42,518 bases of DNA from Bathymodiolus platifrons methanotrophic gill symbiont (GTDB lineage: Bacteria > Pseudomonadota > Gammaproteobacteria > Methylococcales > Methylomonadaceae). Shown one piece after another: positions 17,740 through 25,970 of this stretch. Every line of letters starts with the position of its first letter. Position 1 is the stretch's first letter. The notes beneath the pieces were generated by a model. The model saw only the letters and a list, made by a program, of their open reading frames with translations. It was not told where the DNA came from and did not search any database. Position numbers and translations under genes: made by a program. Location of the stretch: assembly GCF_002189065.1 (NCBI RefSeq), contig NZ_BDMN01000018.1, positions 1-42,518 of the forward strand, given 5' to 3'.

Positions 17740-18048
17740 GTGTTTGATATTGGTTTTTGGGAGCTTTGTCTGATTGGGTTAGTAAGTTTGCTGGTTATTG
17801 GTCCTGAGAAATTACCTAAGGTTGCGCGTATTGCTGGCTTTTGGCTGGGTAAAACACGAAATATGGTTGCCGTAGTAAAAGAAGAAATCAAGGAAGAGTT
17901 TAAGGAAGAAGAGCTAAGGCAATTATTGCAAGAACAGCAAGATAAAATTGATTCCATGACTAGTGGCATGAATTTAAATGGCCGGGCAGAGCATTTTTTA
18001 GATGCAAAAAAAGAATCAACGGATAAAGAAAAGCATGGCGAAGAATGA
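17740..18048 (+). CDS. tatB: twin-arginine translocase subunit TatB
   Basis: TatB, with TatC, forms the receptor for twin-arginine signal peptides. It has 102 residues. The N-terminal membrane helix starts MFDIGFWELCLIGLVSLLVI and is followed by the GPEKLPKVAR hinge shared by TatB proteins, then an amphipathic helix and a charged, probably disordered tail. The start is GTG, three bases after the tatA stop. Its 3' end overlaps tatC by 14 bases. Confidence 0.95.
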   Translation: MFDIGFWELCLIGLVSLLVIGPEKLPKVARIAGFWLGKTRNMVAVVKEEIKEEFKEEELRQLLQEQQDKIDSMTSGMNLNGRAEHFLDAKKESTDKEKHGEE

Positions 18049-18787
18049 AGAGCAGGAACAGCCACTAATTTCCCACCTTGTTGAGTTACGTAATCGCTTA
18101 TTAAAAGTCGTATTGAGTGTCTTGCTGGTTTTCCTGGCAATGACGCCTTTTGCTAACGAGATATATAGCTTTTTAGCTAAGCCTTTGATGCAATTTTTGC
18201 CAGAAAACACATCGATGGTGGCCATTGATGTCGTTTCTCCTTTTTTAACCCCCTTTAAACTAGTTTTGGTCGCTGCGATATTTATCGCAATCCCTGTCAT
18301 TTTGTATCAATTCTGGGCCTTTGTTGCGCCTGGGCTTTATGCGCATGAAAAACGCATGATTGCGCCATTATTAGTGGCAAGTACGCTGTTATTTGCATTA
18401 GGGATGGTATTCGCCTATTTTGTCGTTTTTCCACTGGTATTTGGCTTTTTAACTTCGGCAGTGCCTGAAGGCGTGTCAGTTATGACCGATATTGCTAAAT
18501 ATCTGGATTTTGTGCTGACTATGTTTTTTGCCTTTGGTATGGCGTTTGAAGTGCCAATTGTTACGATTGTACTGGTCTGGGTAGGTGTTTTTACGCCGCA
18601 GCAATTAGCTGAAAAACGACCCTATATTATTGTTGGTGCGTTTATTGTGGGTATGTTTTTAACTCCCCCCGATGCTATTTCACAGACATTACTAGCAGTG
18701 CCGATTTGGTTGTTATTCGAAACTGGCTTATTATTTTCGCGCTTGTTTGTCAGAAAAAGTGGTCAGCGACGTTTAGGGTCTGACTAG
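18035..18787 (+). CDS. tatC: twin-arginine translocase subunit TatC
   Basis: TatC is the multi-spanning core of the Tat receptor that binds the twin-arginine motif. The protein of 250 residues has six membrane segments and the conserved LISHLVELRNRLLK N-terminal cytosolic motif, the YQFWAFVAPGLYAHEKR loop and the FLTPPDAISQTLLAVPIW stretch. The frame is open from 18002, but the ATG at 18035 (MAKNEEQEQPLISHL) gives the normal family N-terminus and the usual short overlap with tatB. It ends the his-tat gene run. Confidence 0.95.
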   Translation: MAKNEEQEQPLISHLVELRNRLLKVVLSVLLVFLAMTPFANEIYSFLAKPLMQFLPENTSMVAIDVVSPFLTPFKLVLVAAIFIAIPVILYQFWAFVAPGLYAHEKRMIAPLLVASTLLFALGMVFAYFVVFPLVFGFLTSAVPEGVSVMTDIAKYLDFVLTMFFAFGMAFEVPIVTIVLVWVGVFTPQQLAEKRPYIIVGAFIVGMFLTPPDAISQTLLAVPIWLLFETGLLFSRLFVRKSGQRRLGSD

Positions 18788-18802
18788 ATATTACGGTAAT
18801 TA

Positions 18803-18836
18803 GTAGCCCGTATGTAGCCAGCGGAATACGGGGAAT
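18803..18836. repeat. left arm of a family C repeat
   Basis: GTAGCCCGTATGTAGCCAGC and the following GGAATACGGGGAA match the left arm of the complete repeat at 9403-9482; the right arm is absent. It lies just after tatC in a gap without other recognisable signals. Confidence 0.6.
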
Positions 18837-18952
18837 GGTAGAGTAACCTTCATTATTAAGGCTTTGTCTCGTTAGGCTAAGCTCGAAAGCGGGTACCGCA
18901 ACACAAAAGCGTGTGATAATTTCATAACCCGAATTTTAAATTACACCCTGAT

Positions 18953-19411
18953 ATGAAAAAACTTCTTATACTATTAATAGCTGGTGTATTATTTGCGGTT
19001 GAGGCGTATCAACAGCAAAATATTTCAGTACCAGAAAGCTTACTTCAGGCTTCTGATAGTAAAGAAAAGATTTCTGCTGATAATCGCGATCTAAAACGTG
19101 CTTATGAAGCAAAACAAAGCAATCTTCAGGTTCAGGGCTCAGGTGTCGTGGTAAAAGTTTTGCGCGATGATTTAAAAGGTTCTAGGCACCAGAAATTTAT
19201 ACTACAGGTAGGCCCTGGGTTAACAGTGCTCATCGCTCATAATATCGATCTGGCTCCCCGAATTGATGGCTTGAAAAAAGGGGATGCAGTCGAGTTTAAT
19301 GGCGAATATGAATGGAATTCTAGAGGTGGAGTAATCCACTGGACGCATAAAGACCCAAGAGGCTACCATGTATCAGGCTGGCTAAAACACGATGCTAGAA
19401 GCTACCAGTGA
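18953..19411 (+). CDS. DUF3465 family protein, probably exported
   Basis: This 152-residue protein starts with a hydrophobic stretch (residues 4-17, KLLILLIAGVLFAV) that should act as signal peptide or membrane anchor. The C-terminal half (about 57-150) fits DUF3465: the VVKVLRDDLKGSRHQKFILQ strand region, IAHNIDLAPRI, a small OB-like stretch GDAVEFNGEYEWNSRGGVIHWTH, and the end DPRGYHVSGWLKHD. The family is widespread in gammaproteobacteria and its function is not established to my knowledge. The gene overlaps the following SDR gene by four bases (GTGA), so translation is probably coupled. Confidence 0.75.
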   Translation: MKKLLILLIAGVLFAVEAYQQQNISVPESLLQASDSKEKISADNRDLKRAYEAKQSNLQVQGSGVVVKVLRDDLKGSRHQKFILQVGPGLTVLIAHNIDLAPRIDGLKKGDAVEFNGEYEWNSRGGVIHWTHKDPRGYHVSGWLKHDARSYQ

Positions 19412-20145
19412 GAGCTAAAAAAAATATACTAATTACCGGTGCGGCAAAAAGAGTGGGCGCTCATTGTGTGCGTTATTTGCATGGACAAGGTTGTAATATA
19501 GTATTGCATTACCGCTCTTCTAGCGAGGCTGCTAATGAGCTGGCTAATGAGTTGAATGAGTTACGGCCGGATTCTGTGCGGCTTTACCAGGCTGATTTAC
19601 ATGATATTCAAGAGTTGCAGGCTCTGGCGGATATTGCTAAACAGGCATGGGGTGGGGTTGATGTATTAATCAACAATGCCTCTGCTTTTTATGCGACAGA
19701 GTTGGCTGAGGTAACAGAGGCACAATGGGATGACTTGTTAGGAAGTAATTTAAAGTCGCCCTTTTTTCTAATTCAGGCACTTGCGTCGACACTGCAGAGC
19801 AGGAATGGTTGTGTGATAAATATCGTCGATATTCATGCTGAGAAGGGGTTGCCAGGCTTCCCCGTCTATAGCATTGCCAAAGCAGGCCTGGCAGCTTTAA
19901 CAAAAATATTGGCTAAAGAGTTGGCGCCAGAGATAAGAGTAAATGCGGTGGCGCCAGGTGCAATTCTGTGGCCAGATCATCAGTTAGCAGAGCAGCAAAA
20001 ACAGGAAATACAGAACAAAGTCGCTTTACAGCGTATTGGCAGTCCTGATGATATTGCCAAGGCGATTGGCTATCTGATTTACGACGCGCAATATATGACC
20101 GGGCAAATAATGACACTCGATGGCGGGCGAACTTTATTTAGCTAA
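19408..20145 (+). CDS. pteridine-reductase-like short-chain dehydrogenase
   Basis: This NADPH-dependent SDR has 245 residues. The cofactor loop reads LITGAAKRVGAHCVRYL, with the Lys-Arg pair after GAA that marks pteridine reductases and FolM rather than the standard TGxxxGxG. Further motifs are VLINNASAFYATEL, the catalytic YSIAKAGLAALTK (Tyr, Lys) and a C-terminal GQIMTLDGGR. A role reducing dihydrofolate, dihydromonapterin or a related pterin is likely but not proven. The start is GTG, overlapping the DUF3465 gene. It converges on folK, whose 3' end overlaps this gene by 12 bases; folate genes on the opposite strand support the pterin assignment. Confidence 0.8.
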   Translation: MRAKKNILITGAAKRVGAHCVRYLHGQGCNIVLHYRSSSEAANELANELNELRPDSVRLYQADLHDIQELQALADIAKQAWGGVDVLINNASAFYATELAEVTEAQWDDLLGSNLKSPFFLIQALASTLQSRNGCVINIVDIHAEKGLPGFPVYSIAKAGLAALTKILAKELAPEIRVNAVAPGAILWPDHQLAEQQKQEIQNKVALQRIGSPDDIAKAIGYLIYDAQYMTGQIMTLDGGRTLFS

Positions 20146-20628
20146 GTTTTGCTTAACTTTTTGTTGTTCAGTTGTGCTTTTATCGAATTCTTGCCAAAGC
20201 TTCAAATAACAGACGTTTTTGACGGGGTGTTGCTGCTCAGGTGCTATTTCAGCAAGCGGTTCCAGTACAAAAGCGTAATTAAGAATATCATTGTGCGGGA
20301 TGTTTAGTGCATCAGTGGCAATGATATGATGGTCGTAGAGGAGTAAATCCAGGTCAAGCGTACGCGATGAGAATTTCTCTTGCTTAGGGACTCTGCCGTG
20401 ATCAGTTTCTATGCGTTTTAGTAGCAGGGCAATATCGAGTGCTTCCTTGTCGCTGTGAAAAGCAATAACCAGATTATAAAATGCATCACCAGTAAAGCCT
20501 ACAGAACTTGATTCGTAAGTGCTGGAATGCCTGATACTACCAAAGGTGCACTGAAGTGCATCGAGAGCAGAGCTGATATTGTGCTCTCGATTAATATTAC
20601 TGCCTATGCTGATAAAACAAAGTGGCAT
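20134..20628 (-). CDS. folK: 6-hydroxymethyl-7,8-dihydropterin pyrophosphokinase
   Basis: FolK transfers pyrophosphate from ATP to hydroxymethyl-dihydropterin, the step before dihydropteroate synthase in folate synthesis. The chosen start, the ATG whose first base is 20628, gives 164 residues beginning MPLCFISIGSNINREHNI, the standard opening. The frame is open 39 bases further but would overlap folB and lacks family similarity. Diagnostic motifs are FYNLVIAFHS, RIETDHGR, SRTLDLDLLLYDHHI and the histidine-rich IPHNDILNYAFVLEPLAEIAP. It follows folB with one spare base. Confidence 0.95.
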   Translation of the reverse strand: MPLCFISIGSNINREHNISSALDALQCTFGSIRHSSTYESSSVGFTGDAFYNLVIAFHSDKEALDIALLLKRIETDHGRVPKQEKFSSRTLDLDLLLYDHHIIATDALNIPHNDILNYAFVLEPLAEIAPEQQHPVKNVCYLKLWQEFDKSTTEQQKVKQNLAK

Positions 20629-20629
20629 T

Positions 20630-20983
20630 TTATTTTGCGCCGCGCTCAATAATAATACCGACATCACTAGCGCCGCTAATAGCCCCTTTTTTATTTAGTA
20701 TTAGCTTAACCCAGGGGACATGAAACTCTTTACGGATCATGCTATTAATTTCTTCTGCGAGTTTTTCAACTAGAAAAAAATCACTTTTTTCTACAAATTC
20801 AATCACCCGTTGAGAGACTGCTTTGTAATCTAAAGTATCTTCTATGTCATCAGTTGCAGCGGCTTTTTTGATATCATGCGCCATTTCAATATCTAGGATA
20901 ACTGTTTGTTTTGTTTTACGTTCCCAGTCATAAATACCGATTATCGTATCAATTTTCAAGCCGCCTAAAAAAATAATGTCCAT
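20630..20983 (-). CDS. folB: dihydroneopterin aldolase
   Basis: FolB cleaves dihydroneopterin to hydroxymethyl-dihydropterin and glycolaldehyde, feeding FolK. It has 117 residues with the family start MDIIFLGGLKIDTIIGIYDWERKTKQ (glutamate/tryptophan region IYDWER), the AATDDIEDTLDYKAVSQRV motif and the FFLVEKLAEEI helix carrying the substrate-binding glutamate. folB and folK form a two-gene unit read leftward. Confidence 0.95.
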   Translation of the reverse strand: MDIIFLGGLKIDTIIGIYDWERKTKQTVILDIEMAHDIKKAAATDDIEDTLDYKAVSQRVIEFVEKSDFFLVEKLAEEINSMIRKEFHVPWVKLILNKKGAISGASDVGIIIERGAK

Positions 20984-21054
20984 TAATATTCCAGTTATTA
21001 TTATAATTACATCTGTTGTCAGGTAATTGTATCAGGGAATTACCCTAAAATACT

Positions 21055-21084
21055 TTGCATGGTGGTAGTGGTGAATTTTATAAT
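21055..21084 (+). promoter_or_regulatory. promoter candidate for plsY
   Basis: TTGCAT at 21055-21060 and TATAAT at 21079-21084 are separated by 18 bases, a good sigma-70 pattern in the space between folB and plsY. Downstream, 21121-21140 holds TGCGTAGCAGGCTGCGCAAC, the palindromic module also seen in family A and B elements, which would lie in the leader of the transcript. Confidence 0.5.
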
Positions 21085-21250
21085 GGCTGATATTTTTTGG
21101 GGTTGAGGTGCAGGGGTAGGTGCGTAGCAGGCTGCGCAACAGTTTCAGTAATACAGTTGTTGGTGGCAACCAGGTTTCAGAAAACCGCAGCCGTGACCGC
21201 ATGAAGTCTATGCTGTAGTGAACTTATATTGTTAAAAATAGGATAGTAAG

Positions 21251-21823
21251 ATGATTGAATGGCTATTAGTCCCGGGCGCATATTTATTAGGCTCTATCTC
21301 CAGTGCGATTATTGTCTGCCGAGTGATGGGCTTGCCTGATCCGCGAGCTGAAGGGTCTGGAAACCCGGGGGCAACTAATGTTATGCGTATCGGTGGGAAA
21401 AAAGCAGCCGCAATTACTTTGTTAGGCGATATGTTAAAAGGGTTAATCCCGGTGTTGCTGGCTCAGTTAATGGAGGTAGAGCCATTAATTTTGGCGGCAG
21501 TAGTGCTTGCTGCATTTTTAGGGCATTTATATCCGATATTTTTTGGTTTTGCCGGCGGGAAGGGAGTGGCGACATCTTTTGGTGTCTTGTTAGGTGCCAA
21601 CTGGATGGTTGGCTTGGCGGTACTTATAAGCTGGATTACCATTTATAAGTTATTTAAGATTTCTTCATTGTCAGCTTTAGTGGCGGCATCGCTAGCCCCT
21701 GTATATGTTTATTTGATAATGGGCATGCAGGCCATGGTGTATGTGGCGGCTTTAATTGCAGTTATTTTAATCTGGCGACATAAGACTAATATTCAGCGTT
21801 TATTGGCGGGTGAAGAAAATTAA
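21251..21823 (+). CDS. plsY: acyl-phosphate:glycerol-3-phosphate acyltransferase PlsY
   Basis: PlsY is an inner-membrane enzyme that puts the first acyl chain on glycerol-3-phosphate, starting phospholipid synthesis from acyl-phosphate made by PlsX. Of 190 residues most are membrane helices. The three conserved cytoplasmic motifs are seen as YLLGSISSAIIVCR, GSGNPGATNVMR and FAGGKGVATSFG. GGATAG upstream of the ATG may serve as a weak ribosome-binding site. It is a single gene converging on tsaD, with repeats filling the gap. Confidence 0.96.
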   Translation: MIEWLLVPGAYLLGSISSAIIVCRVMGLPDPRAEGSGNPGATNVMRIGGKKAAAITLLGDMLKGLIPVLLAQLMEVEPLILAAVVLAAFLGHLYPIFFGFAGGKGVATSFGVLLGANWMVGLAVLISWITIYKLFKISSLSALVAASLAPVYVYLIMGMQAMVYVAALIAVILIWRHKTNIQRLLAGEEN

Positions 21824-21824
21824 A

Positions 21825-21870
21825 GCCTGAAAATTCTGCCCAATTATTGGACGCTTATTTATTTTCAGGC
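21825..21870 (-). repeat. miniature family B element
   Basis: GCCTGAAAA at 21825-21833 pairs perfectly with TTTTCAGGC at 21862-21870. Read in reverse the inside runs AATAAATAAGCGTCC and then TTGGGCAG, which is the left end of the full family B elements with the core deleted. It begins two bases after the plsY stop codon and by shape could serve as its terminator. Confidence 0.6.
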
Positions 21871-21900
21871 AATTTACGGTTAATGTGAAAAAAGGATAAA

Positions 21901-21981
21901 GTAGCCCGTATGAAGCTTGCGTAATACGGGGCTTGGCTTGGTCGACTCCCCTCGTGTTCCTCTACGTTGCATACGGGCTAC
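21901..21981. repeat. family C palindromic repeat
   Basis: GTAGCCCGTATGAAGC at the left pairs with GCATACGGGCTAC at the right, and GCGTAATACGGGG follows the left arm as in the copy at 9403. The middle differs between copies, so mainly the arms are shared. Confidence 0.7.
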
Positions 21982-22075
21982 GATTACTCGTGGCTTATGT
22001 TGATGCCTAGCCGAAGTAGGGTGAAGTGTTATTGTGGCGGATTGTCGAATGGGGTTTTGTCTAGGGGTTGGGTTA

Positions 22076-22233
22076 GGGAGATGGAAACAAATAATCATCC
22101 AAAACTGCTGGTCTTTTTGTCCGTTTTCTGCGTTGTAGTAACAGTTGCGTAGCCTGCTATGCGCCTGTTACTACGCCTTGAATACGAACAAAAATCCTGC
22201 CCAATACTGGACAATTATTTATTTCCAGCTCCC
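22076..22233 (-). repeat. family B inverted-repeat element, copy 2
   Basis: In reverse orientation this is almost identical to 3225-3382 and has the same length of 158 bases, including the GGGAGCTGGAAATAAATAA end, the GTAGTAACAG/CTGTTACTAC stem and the GCATAGC-AG-GCTACGC tip. It touches the last base of the tsaD stop codon with no spare base. High identity over the whole length suggests both copies moved recently. Confidence 0.8.
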
Positions 22234-23244
22234 TTATTCTGTAAGTTCATTGATTGGCCATCGAGGCCTGGCGATAATGCTTAAGGATTCTTGCTGCTGG
22301 GCTAGTAAACGTTGGCAACCTGCATAAGCAATCATTGCGCCGTTGTCAGTACAGAATTCAGGTCTGGGAAAGAAGATTTCAGCTCGTTCTTTGCGCGCCA
22401 TCTCAACTAATGTTTGACGAATATGGGTGTTGGCGCTCACTCCCCCTGCAACGACAAGGCGTTTTAATCCTGTCTGTTGCAGAGCTCGCTTGCATTTTAT
22501 TGCTAGCGTTGCTGCAGTGGCTTGCTGAAAGGCGAAGGCAATATCGGCTTTGTCCTGTTCCGTTTGTTCGGTATTATTCAGGCTGTTCATAGTGAAAGTT
22601 TTAAGGCCGCTGAAGCTGAAATCCAATCCTGGGCGGTTGGTCATTGGGCGTGGGAACTTGAATCGATTTGTCTGTCCCTGCTGGGCAAGTTTTGCTAATA
22701 AAGGGCCGCCAGGGTAAGCAAGTCCGAGCATTTTTGCTGCCTTATCAAAAGCTTCGCCTGCCGCGTCATCTAATGATTCGCCAAGTAATTGGTAGTGACC
22801 AATCTCTGTGACCTCGACTAATAAAGTATGGCCACCTGAAATTAGCAGGGCGACAAAAGGAAATTCTGGTGGGTGCTCTTCTAGCATAGGAGCAAGCAAG
22901 TGACCCTCCATATGATGCACGCCTATTGCCGGGATGTTTAATGACCAGGCCAGGCTTTTAGCTGTTGCTGCACCTACTAATAATGCTCCTATCAAGCCGG
23001 GGCCTGCAGTATAGGCGATGCCTTGAATATCTGCTTTAGTTAATTTGCTAAGCTGCAGGCATTCGGCTATTAGTGGAATAAGTTTGCGAATATGGTCGCG
23101 CGAGGCAAGTTCGGGAACAATGCCGCCGTATTCGTTATGCATTGCGATTTGGCTATATAAACTGTGCTGAATAAGGCCTTTGTCGCTATGATAAATAGCC
23201 ACGCCGGTTTCATCACAAGATGTTTCAATCCCTAAAATATACAT
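22234..23244 (-). CDS. tsaD: tRNA N6-threonylcarbamoyladenosine transferase TsaD
   Basis: TsaD transfers the threonylcarbamoyl group to A37 of tRNAs that read ANN codons, acting with TsaB, TsaE and TsaC. It has 336 residues of the ASKHA fold. The opening [18 protein letters not shown] and the metal-binding H111 and H115 in [14 protein letters not shown] are exact family matches, followed by [22 protein letters not shown] and the C-terminal [12 protein letters not shown]. It is read leftward, divergent from rpsU, as in E. coli and many other gammaproteobacteria. Confidence 0.97.
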   Translation of the reverse strand: MYILGIETSCDETGVAIYHSDKGLIQHSLYSQIAMHNEYGGIVPELASRDHIRKLIPLIAECLQLSKLTKADIQGIAYTAGPGLIGALLVGAATAKSLAWSLNIPAIGVHHMEGHLLAPMLEEHPPEFPFVALLISGGHTLLVEVTEIGHYQLLGESLDDAAGEAFDKAAKMLGLAYPGGPLLAKLAQQGQTNRFKFPRPMTNRPGLDFSFSGLKTFTMNSLNNTEQTEQDKADIAFAFQQATAATLAIKCKRALQQTGLKRLVVAGGVSANTHIRQTLVEMARKERAEIFFPRPEFCTDNGAMIAYAGCQRLLAQQQESLSIIARPRWPINELTE

Positions 23245-23249
23245 TGTTT

Positions 23250-23277
23250 TTGATTTTAAATAGATTGCTGCTATAAT
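23250..23277 (+). promoter_or_regulatory. promoter of the rpsU-dnaG-rpoD operon
   Basis: TTGATT (23250-23255), a 16-base spacer and a perfect TATAAT (23272-23277) lie in the short divergent space between tsaD and rpsU. The -35 lies just outside the tsaD coding region. This is the expected main promoter of the macromolecular-synthesis operon. Confidence 0.7.
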
Positions 23278-23352
23278 CGAGAGTTCGCTAGCTCACAAGT
23301 GTTTGGTTTGGCTAGCCCAATAACTAAGAATTTTAGCAAACTGGAAAAATTT

Positions 23353-23586
23353 ATGCCCGCAATTAAAGTTAAAGAAAACGAACCATTTGATATTGCTCTT
23401 CGCCGTTTTAAGCGTTCTTGTGAAAAAGCAGGCGTTTTGTCTGAAGTGCGTCGTCGTGAGTTCTACGAAAAACCAACGGCAGAACGTAAGCGCAAAGCAG
23501 CTGCTGCTGTAAAGCGCCACCTGAAAAAATTATCACGTGAGCGTTATGCGTTGAAAAACCTACGCCGTGGTCGCCCACAGCTGTAA
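23353..23586 (+). CDS. rpsU: 30S ribosomal protein S21
   Basis: S21 is a small basic protein of the 30S subunit that helps base-pairing of mRNA with the 16S 3' end. The ATG at 23353 gives 77 residues starting [20 protein letters not shown]; the frame is open 54 bases further upstream but those residues are not part of S21. [20 protein letters not shown] is typical. The C-terminus ([13 protein letters not shown]) is about six residues longer than that of E. coli. First gene of rpsU-yqeY-dnaG-rpoD. Confidence 0.96.
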   Translation: MPAIKVKENEPFDIALRRFKRSCEKAGVLSEVRRREFYEKPTAERKRKAAAAVKRHLKKLSRERYALKNLRRGRPQL

Positions 23587-23592
23587 GTAGAG

Positions 23593-24042
23593 ATGACTAC
23601 TATGCGAGATCGTCTTAAAGACGAAATGAAGTTGGCGATGAAAGCTCGGGAAAAAGTCCGTTTAGGGGCTATCCGGTTAATGTTGGCAGCAATTAAGCAG
23701 AAAGAAGTCGATGAGCGTATTGTTTTAGATGATCAGCAGGTTATCGCTGTATTAGATAAAATGCTAAAGCAGCGTAGAGAGTCTATCAAGCAATATCGCG
23801 ATGCGAGCCGAGAAGATTTGGCCGAAGTGGAAGAGGCGGAAGTGCTAGTAATACAGGACTTTCTGCCTCAGGCGTTGACTGAAGAAGAAATTAACGACAT
23901 GGTTATGTCTGCTATTGCCGATTGTTCGGCAAGCTCGATTAAGGATATGGGTAAAGTTATGGCTGCCTTAAAGCCTGCTATGCAGGGTAGAGCAGATATG
24001 GCCGTAGTAAGTACACAAATAAAGGCGATGTTAGCCGCGTAG
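23593..24042 (+). CDS. yqeY: GatB/YqeY domain protein
   Basis: This 149-residue helical protein belongs to the YqeY family, related to the tail domain of the GatB subunit of tRNA-dependent amidotransferase. Visible family stretches are LKDEMKLAMKAREKVRLGAIRLMLAAIKQKEVDER, seen in parts, RRESIKQYRDASREDLAEVEEAE, FLPQALTEEEI, and IKDMGKVMAALKP. Its precise role is not settled. It is commonly found between rpsU and dnaG in gammaproteobacteria. An alternative start is the ATG at 23602 (MRDRLKDEM), which fits homologues about equally well. Confidence 0.9.
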   Translation: MTTMRDRLKDEMKLAMKAREKVRLGAIRLMLAAIKQKEVDERIVLDDQQVIAVLDKMLKQRRESIKQYRDASREDLAEVEEAEVLVIQDFLPQALTEEEINDMVMSAIADCSASSIKDMGKVMAALKPAMQGRADMAVVSTQIKAMLAA

Positions 24043-24045
24043 TAT

Positions 24046-24192
24046 CTTGAGTAGGGCGAGAATTCAATAATGTTTGAATCTGGTTTGCTTTTTGATTTTA
24101 TGTGTTACTAGTAGACAGCCTGTTTTATCGGTGCTGTTGTGAAACTAAAGCCCTACGTTAATCTTTCGGGTATTTTAACTCTTGTTCCTTAG
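24046..24192. repeat. family A inverted-repeat element inside the rpsU operon
   Basis: The left end GGGCGAGAATTCAATAATG and right end CTTTCGGGTATTTTAACTC, then GTTCCTTAG, match the ends of the element at 7412-7580. The core differs. It begins within a few bases of the yqeY stop codon and ends seven bases before the dnaG start, filling the whole intergenic space of an operon whose genes are usually close together. It probably places a hairpin in the polycistronic mRNA between yqeY and dnaG. Confidence 0.65.
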
Positions 24193-24198
24193 CTAATT

Positions 24199-25920
24199 AT
24201 GGCTGGTAGAATCCCACGTTCTTTTATAGATGACCTATTGGTCAGGGTTGATATTGTTGACCTGGTGGATTCTTATGTGCCCTTGAAAAAATCGGGTAGT
24301 AGCTATGTTGCCCGGTGTCCTTTTCATACTGAAAAAACTCCCAGTTTTGCAGTAACACGTAATAAGCAGCTTTATCATTGCTTTGGTTGTGGTGTGGGCG
24401 GCAACGCGATTAGTTTTTTGATGGACTATAGTCACCTTGATTTTGTCGAGGCTGTAGAGGGGCTGGCAGATTTTGCTGGCGTATCTGTGCCGAGAGAGTC
24501 AGGTGGCACTCCCGTTAAAAAAAATAATACCAGTGAGGTTTTTCAGGTTCTTGAGCAGGTGGCTGGTTTCTATATACAACAGTTACGAGAAAATGAAACG
24601 GCTAAAGCAGCTGTAGCTTATCTTAAGTCTCGGGGCTTAAGTGGCGAGGTGGCGCAAGAGTTTCAGCTAGGATATGCACCTGATCGCTGGGATGCACTAT
24701 TGAAGCGGTTTAACGCGCAGCAACTTATCGATGCTGGGTTGGCAATATCTAAAGAAAGCGGTTCGGTTTATGACCGTTTTCGTGGTCGGGTTGTTTTTCC
24801 AATACGTGATAGACGAGGACGAGTTTTAGGTTTTGGTGGTCGGGTCCTGGATGACTCCTTGCCTAAATATTTAAATTCACCTGAGACTACCGTTTTTCAT
24901 AAGGGCCGTGAAGTCTATGGTTTGTATGAGTTACTAGCCAAAAATTCCAAGCCAGAACGAATTATTGTTGTTGAAGGCTATATGGATGTGATCGCGTTAG
25001 CTCAGTTTGGTGTGGGTTATGCGGTAGCAACGCTTGGAACGGCAACGTCAAAAGAGCATCTGGAATTATTGTTTCGCTTTACCAGTGAGGTCGTGTTTTG
25101 TTTTGATGGAGATAAAGCAGGACGTGAGGCTTCCTGGCGCGCGGTCTTATCGGCTTTTCCTAGTCTTCGGGATGGTAGGCAGGTGAAGATCATGCAGATG
25201 CCTATGGGGGTTGATCCGGATACTTTTGTTAGAGATAGGGGTTTGCAAGAATTTGAGCATGGCGTGATGTCGGCGCAAGCCTTATCAGAGTTTTTTTTTG
25301 AGCGATTAAGTAATGGTTTAAACCTTGATGGGATGGAGGGGCGTGCAAGTTTGGTAAATAAAGCGAAAGCTTATTTGCAGACCTTACCTAATGGGGTTTT
25401 TCAAGAGTTAATGCTGGAGAAATTAAAAGCATTATCGAAAATAGATAAACTAGATTTTTTAGAAAAGCCAACTACACTTAAGCACTTAAGACATAAGCAG
25501 CAACAAGAAGATACTAAATTGTCGCCGATAAGGTTAGCAATTACTTTGTTACTACAAAACCCTGCTTTAATTATTGAGTTTGAAAAAAAACAAGTACAGT
25601 GGCCAATGCTGGATTTTCCAGGCATAGCATTACTAAAAAAAATAGTTGAAATAATCGAACAGCACCCCGATATTAACTTGCCTAGGCTATTGGAGCACTT
25701 TAGAGGGAAGGATGAAGAAAAATATATAAAAATCATGATGAATCATGATTTTTGTATCTCAGGTGATGAGATAGCAGAAGAGTTTTCAGGTGCAATAGAC
25801 AGGTTAATTAATTTAGGCAGAGAACAGCGGCTGGATGAATTGATCGAAAAGGAAAGAGTGAGCGGGTTAGCTTTGCATGAGCAAAAGGAATTGTTAAGTA
25901 TGTTAGCTAGTCGTATATAA
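24199..25920 (+). CDS. dnaG: DNA primase
   Basis: DnaG makes the RNA primers for chromosome replication. It has 573 residues, close to E. coli (581). The CHC2 zinc-binding residues are C40, H43, C61 and C64 (ARCPFHTEKTPSF, YHCFGCGVGG). The catalytic Toprim domain follows (VVEGYMDVIALAQFG, then FCFDGDKAGREASWRA), and the C-terminal helicase-binding domain occupies about 430-573 and is less conserved. The ribosome-binding site is weak because the upstream space is the end of an inserted repeat. rpoD follows after 50 bases. Confidence 0.97.
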   Translation: MAGRIPRSFIDDLLVRVDIVDLVDSYVPLKKSGSSYVARCPFHTEKTPSFAVTRNKQLYHCFGCGVGGNAISFLMDYSHLDFVEAVEGLADFAGVSVPRESGGTPVKKNNTSEVFQVLEQVAGFYIQQLRENETAKAAVAYLKSRGLSGEVAQEFQLGYAPDRWDALLKRFNAQQLIDAGLAISKESGSVYDRFRGRVVFPIRDRRGRVLGFGGRVLDDSLPKYLNSPETTVFHKGREVYGLYELLAKNSKPERIIVVEGYMDVIALAQFGVGYAVATLGTATSKEHLELLFRFTSEVVFCFDGDKAGREASWRAVLSAFPSLRDGRQVKIMQMPMGVDPDTFVRDRGLQEFEHGVMSAQALSEFFFERLSNGLNLDGMEGRASLVNKAKAYLQTLPNGVFQELMLEKLKALSKIDKLDFLEKPTTLKHLRHKQQQEDTKLSPIRLAITLLLQNPALIIEFEKKQVQWPMLDFPGIALLKKIVEIIEQHPDINLPRLLEHFRGKDEEKYIKIMMNHDFCISGDEIAEEFSGAIDRLINLGREQRLDELIEKERVSGLALHEQKELLSMLASRI

Positions 25921-25970
25921 CGTAATTTTCTATATCAATAAAGTTTGATGTAGCATTTTAAGAGTAAAAA

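Larger units (their letters stand above)
21824..22233. other. plsY-tsaD convergent gap filled with repeats
   Basis: This 410-base gap lies between the 3' ends of two converging genes. It contains a mini family B element (21825-21870), a complete family C repeat (21901-21981) and a full family B element (22076-22233). Between 21982 and 22075 nothing recognisable remains. Each palindrome could act as a bidirectional terminator. Confidence 0.65.
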
